Origin: Chlamydiota bacterium
GTDB taxonomy: Bacteria; Chlamydiota; Chlamydiia; Chlamydiales; SM23-39
Direction of reading: 5' to 3'
Assembly (NCBI GenBank): GCA_013285585.1
Contig: JABDHH010000010.1
Location: forward strand, 1-37,888
Length of the DNA stretch: 37,888 nucleotides
Shown piece after piece: positions 33,494 to 37,888 of the stretch (the first letter of the stretch is position 1; each line of letters starts with the position of its first letter). The position numbers were made by a program, and so were the translations under genes. Under the pieces are notes generated by a model that worked only from the letters and a program-made list of their open reading frames with translations, ran no database searches and was not told the origin of the DNA.

Positions 33494-35764
33494 ATGTTGG
33501 AGTTCTTCCGCAAATATCAACGCTACTTTTTCGTTTTCATCTCGATCGTCATCATCGCTTCATTTTCATTTTTCGGAACCCTTTCTACTTTTTCGAACGA
33601 TGAGAAAAAGGAAGACAGGGTTGTTGCTCATGCCGTCGACGGCACTCCTTTGATGCTGACGGAAATCCAGGCTCTTTGCCGATTCATCTCGACCGACCGC
33701 GAAGATGCGTTAGGATTTGGGCTGGTCCCTAATCTTTGCAATGACGGAGTGGTGCGCTATGATCTTTTGAGGACTGGACTGGCCGATTTGCTGGCCGCTG
33801 CCTATTTTGAGACGATCAAGAAAGATATCGAAGCCCGCCTCGATCGAGCCAGGCGATTCCGCCCTTATGCCCATTCCGCAGTTCCCCTATTGAGCGCTGA
33901 AGCTGTTTGGGATCGGTTCTTGCCGGCAATGAAGCGGGAATTGGCAAGCCTCAAACAAGAATCAGAAGCTGGCTTAAGCACATTTTCTCATCTCTCCCGT
34001 CTCTATCAGCAACAAAGTTACCTGAATGCTGAAACGCTCAAGAAAATTTTGTTCTTCCAGCATCAGCATCTGGGTCTGCAAATCGATCCAGGACTTCAAC
34101 ACAGCGATCTTTCTCTCTTCGGGTTTCATACTTTGGCCGATTGGTTCGGCCACGATTTCCTGACGATTGCTTCCGAGTTCATCCTAAACGCCGCTGCGGT
34201 TGCAGAGAAAAAGGGATACGACGTAACTTTGGAAGAGGCGAAAGGCGATCTGCTCGTCCAGTTTCAAACTTCTTTGCAAAAACTCCGTTCCGATTCAGGA
34301 CAGCCGGAAATTCCCTTCTCGCAACATTTGAGGAGCCTTGGTTTCGACGAAAAACATGCAGCCGAAGTATGGCGCAAAGTGCTTCTATTCCGCCGCTACT
34401 TCCAAGGCGTCTCTCAAACCGCTTTCGTCGATCGCCTGCCCTTTAAGGATTTTGCATTGTATGCAAGAGAGACGGCCACGCTTAGCGTTTATCAATGGCC
34501 TCCAGCTCTCCGTTTGAATAAAATAGAGGATTTGATTCAATTCCAACTCTATCTTTCGGCCGTCGCGCCGCCATGCGAAGATCCCTTGGATCTCCCGATC
34601 CATTTCTATTCTCCCGAAGCCGTAGAGGAAGACTATCCCGAACTTGTCCAATCTTCTTACTTGTCAAAAGTCAAAGAAATTGCCCTCCAGCAAATTGCTC
34701 TCCGCGCGCAGATCAAAGAAGTCTGGGACTGGCAGTTGGAAGAAAAAAATTGGGATGCGCTGAAAGCTGCATTCCCATTCCTTTCTCAGGGGTGTTCAAG
34801 AGAAGAGAAATTTCAGAGTTTGGAAAAACTTTCTCCCCCTCAGCGCCTGCAGGTCGACTCTTATGCTAGACTTCGTCTTATGGATCAACATCCAGAGTGG
34901 ACCGAAGAGGCAATGGCTTCTGCGGCAAGCCAAGAGCGGACCATTTCCATCTCTAAGGCCAGCTGCTCTTTGCCACGCATAGAAAAACCCTGGCGCCTTC
35001 GCGGTTTACTGCAGCGGGTAGCGGAAGGAGACGAACAGGCGAAGCAGGAACTGCTTGCTTACACCGACGATGAAAAGACCCTCTATCGATTCGAAGAGGT
35101 CGAAAATCACCGAAGTCCCCATATCTTGACCTTCAACGACGCGAGAGTCCAGGGGTTGCTGGCTCGGCTTGCAGACCGGAGCCTTTCTGCCATTTATGCG
35201 AAAATCAGGGCCAAGCATCCGTCGAAATTTCAATCCGAGGAAGGTTCTTGGAAGCCTTTTTCCGAAGTAAAAATGGAAGTGGCAAGAGTCGTTTATCCGG
35301 ATGTTTTCCGTGCGATCGAAGCGCTTGAAAAAAGGAGTTGGACAGACGACTTGTATGCGCAATGCCGCCTGCTGCCTGCAACTCAAATGGCTTACGAAGA
35401 CCTTCGGAATAATCCCGATGCTTCTTCTTGGCTAGCCAAGGAAAAAACCGAAGTGTTGGAAGACCAATTTAAACTCGAACGCAATGAGCAGCCGATTCAA
35501 CGGACTAGCCAGGAGGAATGGATGAAAGAAAAAGCGTTTTTCATGAACCCAAATGAATGGTCGCCGATCCGAGTTCCTCCTAACGGGGAACTCTCTTTTT
35601 TCTACTTAATCGACAAGAAACCGTGCGCGAATCCGGTTCTTGACCAAATTTCTTTCGGCAAGGAATTGATTGCTGCTGATGCGCAGCTCTATTTGGCTGA
35701 AAAACTGCTGGAATCCATATTTCAGAACCGCTCGATTATTTTGCCTCAGGAGGGCGACAGATGA
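33494..35764 (+). CDS. Large membrane-anchored protein with SurA/PpiD-like architecture
   Basis: The 756-aa product begins with a short basic segment and one membrane anchor (about 9-31, FFVFISIVIIASFSFFGTL), then a long, helical, charged, presumably periplasmic region. This layout and the early helical region recall the SurA_N/PpiD family of periplasmic folding factors, but I see no convincing parvulin (PPIase) domain. It may be a chlamydia-specific folding or scaffold protein. ATG at 33494 has GAGGG 7 nt upstream; ATG at 33488 is 1 nt from it. A short gap (31 bp) and the same strand link it to the next gene and gcvH. Confidence 0.75.
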   Translation: MLEFFRKYQRYFFVFISIVIIASFSFFGTLSTFSNDEKKEDRVVAHAVDGTPLMLTEIQALCRFISTDREDALGFGLVPNLCNDGVVRYDLLRTGLADLLAAAYFETIKKDIEARLDRARRFRPYAHSAVPLLSAEAVWDRFLPAMKRELASLKQESEAGLSTFSHLSRLYQQQSYLNAETLKKILFFQHQHLGLQIDPGLQHSDLSLFGFHTLADWFGHDFLTIASEFILNAAAVAEKKGYDVTLEEAKGDLLVQFQTSLQKLRSDSGQPEIPFSQHLRSLGFDEKHAAEVWRKVLLFRRYFQGVSQTAFVDRLPFKDFALYARETATLSVYQWPPALRLNKIEDLIQFQLYLSAVAPPCEDPLDLPIHFYSPEAVEEDYPELVQSSYLSKVKEIALQQIALRAQIKEVWDWQLEEKNWDALKAAFPFLSQGCSREEKFQSLEKLSPPQRLQVDSYARLRLMDQHPEWTEEAMASAASQERTISISKASCSLPRIEKPWRLRGLLQRVAEGDEQAKQELLAYTDDEKTLYRFEEVENHRSPHILTFNDARVQGLLARLADRSLSAIYAKIRAKHPSKFQSEEGSWKPFSEVKMEVARVVYPDVFRAIEALEKRSWTDDLYAQCRLLPATQMAYEDLRNNPDASSWLAKEKTEVLEDQFKLERNEQPIQRTSQEEWMKEKAFFMNPNEWSPIRVPPNGELSFFYLIDKKPCANPVLDQISFGKELIAADAQLYLAEKLLESIFQNRSIILPQEGDR

Positions 35765-35795
35765 TGCAAACGAATAAAAGTTGGAGGATAGGTTC

Positions 35796-36434
35796 ATGAG
35801 CCTTTTTGAAGATCTTCCCGCACTTTCTCCAGTCCAATTTTTTGGCTTGAGTTCCGATTGTCTCTATTTGAAACACGCTCTTACATCCGACAAGGCGTTT
35901 CTATTGCCCTCTACTTCTGATCTTTTAAGCGAAGACTCTTTTGCCGACGTCTACACGAGTTGGAACGTAGATAAGCTCTGCTTTTTCATCGTCTCGAAAG
36001 CCCCTTTTCAAAATGCGGGAGACGGGGATTTCCGGCGAGGCGATTCGGTTGAACTTTTCATTGATACCCGTGATTTGAAAACCAAGGGCGTTGTTTCCCG
36101 TTTCTGCCATCATTTCGTTTTTTTTCCTGTCCAGGTCCAGAATTTCTATGGACGCGAGATCACTCGATTTCGTGGAGAGGACATCCATCGGCTTTGCCAT
36201 CCGGAAGATTTACAGGCGACCCCTGATTTAGACGATGATTCCTACCGGCTTTCGATCGAGATTCCATCGGCATGTCTACATGGCTATGATCCGTTGAGTT
36301 TTCCTCGAATTGGTTTTACCTACCGGATCAACCGCACCGGCGCCCCTCCACAACATTTCGCTGTCTCTTCGGAAGAATATACGATCGAACAGCATCCGGC
36401 GACTTGGGGTACTTTGAAGCTGATTAAGGACTGA
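35796..36434 (+). CDS. Conserved hypothetical protein with a CBM9/DOMON-like beta-sandwich
   Basis: The 212-aa product contains ADVYTSWNVDKLCFFIVSK and GDSVELFIDTRDLKTKG, the pattern of CBM9-like domains (a bound ligand and an ELFIDT strand). It then has SYRLSIEIPSACLHGYDP and PRIGFTYRINR, also typical of that fold. There is no signal peptide, so a role in sugar binding outside the cell is not supported. C. trachomatis has a hypothetical gene (CT283) beside gcvH that may correspond. ATG at 35796 has GGAGGA 7 nt upstream. The gcvH start is 1 nt after its stop, so expression is surely joined. Confidence 0.75.
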   Translation: MSLFEDLPALSPVQFFGLSSDCLYLKHALTSDKAFLLPSTSDLLSEDSFADVYTSWNVDKLCFFIVSKAPFQNAGDGDFRRGDSVELFIDTRDLKTKGVVSRFCHHFVFFPVQVQNFYGREITRFRGEDIHRLCHPEDLQATPDLDDDSYRLSIEIPSACLHGYDPLSFPRIGFTYRINRTGAPPQHFAVSSEEYTIEQHPATWGTLKLIKD

Positions 36435-36435
36435 T

Positions 36436-36798
36436 ATGCGTTTTACCGATTCCCATGAATGGATTTCTGTATCGGGAAATAAAGGGAAAGTCGGCATTAC
36501 GAAACATGCTCGGAATGAGTTGGGGGAGATCGTATATGTCGAGCTTCCGAAAGTGGGTCAAAAGGTTCGGGCTGGTGAAGAAATTTGCGTCCTAGAATCG
36601 ACAAAGGCGGCGGCGGATGTCTATGCTCCAGTTTCGGGGACGATCCTAGCCGTTCATGACGTCCTCAATCAAAATCCCCATGCGCTCAATGATGATCCTG
36701 AATCTGCCGGTTGGATCTTCCAAATCGAATTGGCCAATCCCAAGGAGATCGACTCCCTTATGAGCGCCGAGGAATACCAGGGTCTCATCCAACCCTAA
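36436..36798 (+). CDS. gcvH: Glycine cleavage system H-like lipoyl carrier protein
   Basis: GcvH carries a lipoyl group on a Lys. The 120-aa protein has DSHEWISV, ITKHARNELGEIVYVELP and the lipoylation site VLESTKAAADVYAPVSG (Lys about 56). It lies in the same direction as lplA, a probable modifier. No gcvP, gcvT or lpd is present in this window, so it may not take part in glycine cleavage; in some organisms GcvH serves as a lipoyl donor or relay. The context is chlamydial. Confidence 0.95.
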   Translation: MRFTDSHEWISVSGNKGKVGITKHARNELGEIVYVELPKVGQKVRAGEEICVLESTKAAADVYAPVSGTILAVHDVLNQNPHALNDDPESAGWIFQIELANPKEIDSLMSAEEYQGLIQP

Positions 36799-36885
36799 TT
36801 AGAACCTGCCGCTCGTTGATCTTCTGGGATTTTTCTGCATGGCAAGGCGCGGAGATCGAATTCAACTTCGAGCAAGGCCATGATA

Positions 36886-37518
36886 ATGAAAAAAAACTCC
36901 AACTTTTGCACGTCGCCCTCGAATCTGGAAATTTTTTTGGAATCGCGAGGATTTAACCTGACGCCGAACTATTCCGAACGCAATACCGGTTACATCACTC
37001 CAGCACAAAAAGAACAATTTACAAAACAGCTTGCCAAACACCCCCATCTGCGGAAAATCGGGGAAATCGGCTTTAACGCTGGCCATAGCGCCGAACATTT
37101 TTTTAGTTTCTGCGAACTTTTGGAACATTTCTTCTCGTTCGATATGAATGCCTTTCCCTATACGGCGCATGCAGTCCAATACTTTTATAACGCCTATCCC
37201 AACCGCTTTACCTTTATCATGGGAGATTCGCTTGTAAAAGTTCCGGAAATCCATCGAATGTTTCCGGATCTAAAATTCGATTTGATCTTTATCGACGGAT
37301 GCCATCGATTCGACTGGGTAATGGGCGATATCATGAATGCAAGACAATTGGCAACGCCCGATACCCTTTTATGGATCGACGACGCATCATCCGGGGATGT
37401 GAGCGGTGTCATAAAATTTTGCCAAACTTTAGGCTGGATTGAGATCAAAAATGAATTCTCTTCCGATGATCCCCGATTCGGAACTAGAGATTGGATCGAA
37501 GCAAAATATCGCTTTTAG
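36886..37518 (+). CDS. Class I SAM-dependent methyltransferase (Methyltransf_24-like)
   Basis: The 210-aa product has the nucleotide-binding loop GEIGFNAGHSAEHFF (motif I), the acidic end of strand 2 in FFSFDMN, IMGDSL (motif II/III region), and LIFIDGCHRFDWVMGDI followed by LLWIDDASSGDV. This matches small methyltransferases of the Methyltransf_24 group, often acting on sugars or small molecules. The substrate is unknown. ATG at 36886 is chosen (AAGG 8 nt upstream); ATG at 36880 is only 2 nt from that site. A repeat element begins directly after the stop codon. Confidence 0.85.
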   Translation: MKKNSNFCTSPSNLEIFLESRGFNLTPNYSERNTGYITPAQKEQFTKQLAKHPHLRKIGEIGFNAGHSAEHFFSFCELLEHFFSFDMNAFPYTAHAVQYFYNAYPNRFTFIMGDSLVKVPEIHRMFPDLKFDLIFIDGCHRFDWVMGDIMNARQLATPDTLLWIDDASSGDVSGVIKFCQTLGWIEIKNEFSSDDPRFGTRDWIEAKYRF

Positions 37519-37685
37519 AGGGTGTTATAAAATTCAGATTTCGTCGCTTTTGGGAATGATTTTGCCCGCTTTTTCGGCTTGACAGTTTTGGAGTCATAAG
37601 CTGATCATCCTCCCAAAAATTTGAAGCAAAAATCGGCTCAAAAGAATCGAAAAATCGACGAAAGCTGAGACTTTATAGACACCCT
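37519..37685. mobile_element. 167-bp element bounded by imperfect 28/30-bp inverted repeats
   Basis: The left arm 37519-37546 begins agggtgttataaaattcag. The right arm 37656-37685 ends tttatagacaccct and, inverted, matches with a 2-nt gap and a few mismatches. The interior has further complementary pieces (ttttggga and tcccaaaa) but no ORF. It could be a MITE or the remains of an insertion sequence. It begins at the base after the methyltransferase stop codon. Confidence 0.6.
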
Positions 37686-37732
37686 TTCACACGTTTCGGT
37701 CACGGTAGTCTTGAATGGTCTGAACAATAGAG

Positions 37733-37888
37733 GGAATTGCAAAACTCGCGGGACCAATAAAATCGCCCTTTTAAGTCATTTTGCCGCCTTGTGGCCGAAG
37801 CCCTACTTTGCTCAAAGTTGTGCTCGGCCACAAGGTAAAGGGCCTACGGCCCAGGCAAACTGACTGAAAGTCATCGGTTTTTCTGGCG
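37733..37888. repeat. Inverted pair of diverged 82-bp-repeat copies, cut by window end
   Basis: Left arm 37733-37787 (gaattgcaaaactcgcggg onward) matches the 28320-28401 copy with many changes. The right arm from 37851 (ccaggcaaactgactgaaag onward) matches the 16074-16155 copy and is cut off by the window edge. Between them ccttgtggccga (37787-37798) and its exact complement (37824-37835) form a 12-bp stem. No gene is seen here. Confidence 0.6.

Overview
This window looks like chromosomal DNA from a chlamydia-like bacterium (phylum Chlamydiota, probably an environmental, Parachlamydiales-type lineage). The evidence is gene content and gene order. From memory of Chlamydia trachomatis, three of its blocks are recognisable: hemG/hemN/hemE/mfd/alaS/tkt; dapL with a small conserved partner; and rnc-radA-hemC, sodA, accD-dut-ptsN-ptsN(HTH), clpC-lplA, gcvH. 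Here they are joined in new combinations. Large membrane and Sel1-type proteins and non-coding repeats have been added, which suits an environmental chlamydia better than a pathogenic Chlamydia. No database search was possible, so the taxonomy is inference.

Layout. 1-1.57 kb: the 3' part of a seven-bladed YVTN beta-propeller gene, then a small ORF with a palindromic operator-like site and a perfect hairpin, then copy 1 of a 162-bp MITE-like element. 1.57-7.4 kb (minus): alaS-mfd. 7.4-8.1 kb: a long gap. 8.1-13.7 kb (plus): tkt-hemE-hemN-hemG, the last three coupled by 4-nt overlaps. 13.6-16.1 kb: an unrecognised divergent locus, with a multi-hydrophobic protein (minus) and a coupled two-gene unit (plus), two well-formed promoters and MITE copy 2 between them. 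16.1-19.6 kb (minus): dapL, a conserved hypothetical, an EamA transporter and a secreted HAD protein. 19.7-23.8 kb (plus): rnc-radA-hemC-hemD-sodA. 23.8-25.4 kb (minus): a Sel1-repeat gene broken by a frameshift. 25.6-28.2 kb (plus): accD-dut-ptsN-ptsN2. 28.4-31.0 kb (minus): clpC. 31.1-37.5 kb (plus): lplA, an archaeal/eukaryal-type proS, a SurA/PpiD-like membrane protein, a CBM9/DOMON-like protein, gcvH and a methyltransferase. The last 370 bp are non-coding repeats.

How the genes work together. Five steps of heme synthesis are present, from porphobilinogen to protoporphyrin IX: hemC and hemD in one cluster, hemE, hemN and hemG in another. HemC lacks its usual third domain. LplA and GcvH form a lipoylation pair. 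DapL makes meso-diaminopimelate, a peptidoglycan precursor. Two PTS EIIA-Ntr proteins, one fused to a DNA-binding domain, suggest regulation rather than sugar uptake.

The most unusual content is the repeat fraction: a 162-bp self-complementary element in two almost identical copies, an 82-bp repeat lying between convergent gene ends, and a third inverted-repeat element that starts right after the last stop codon.
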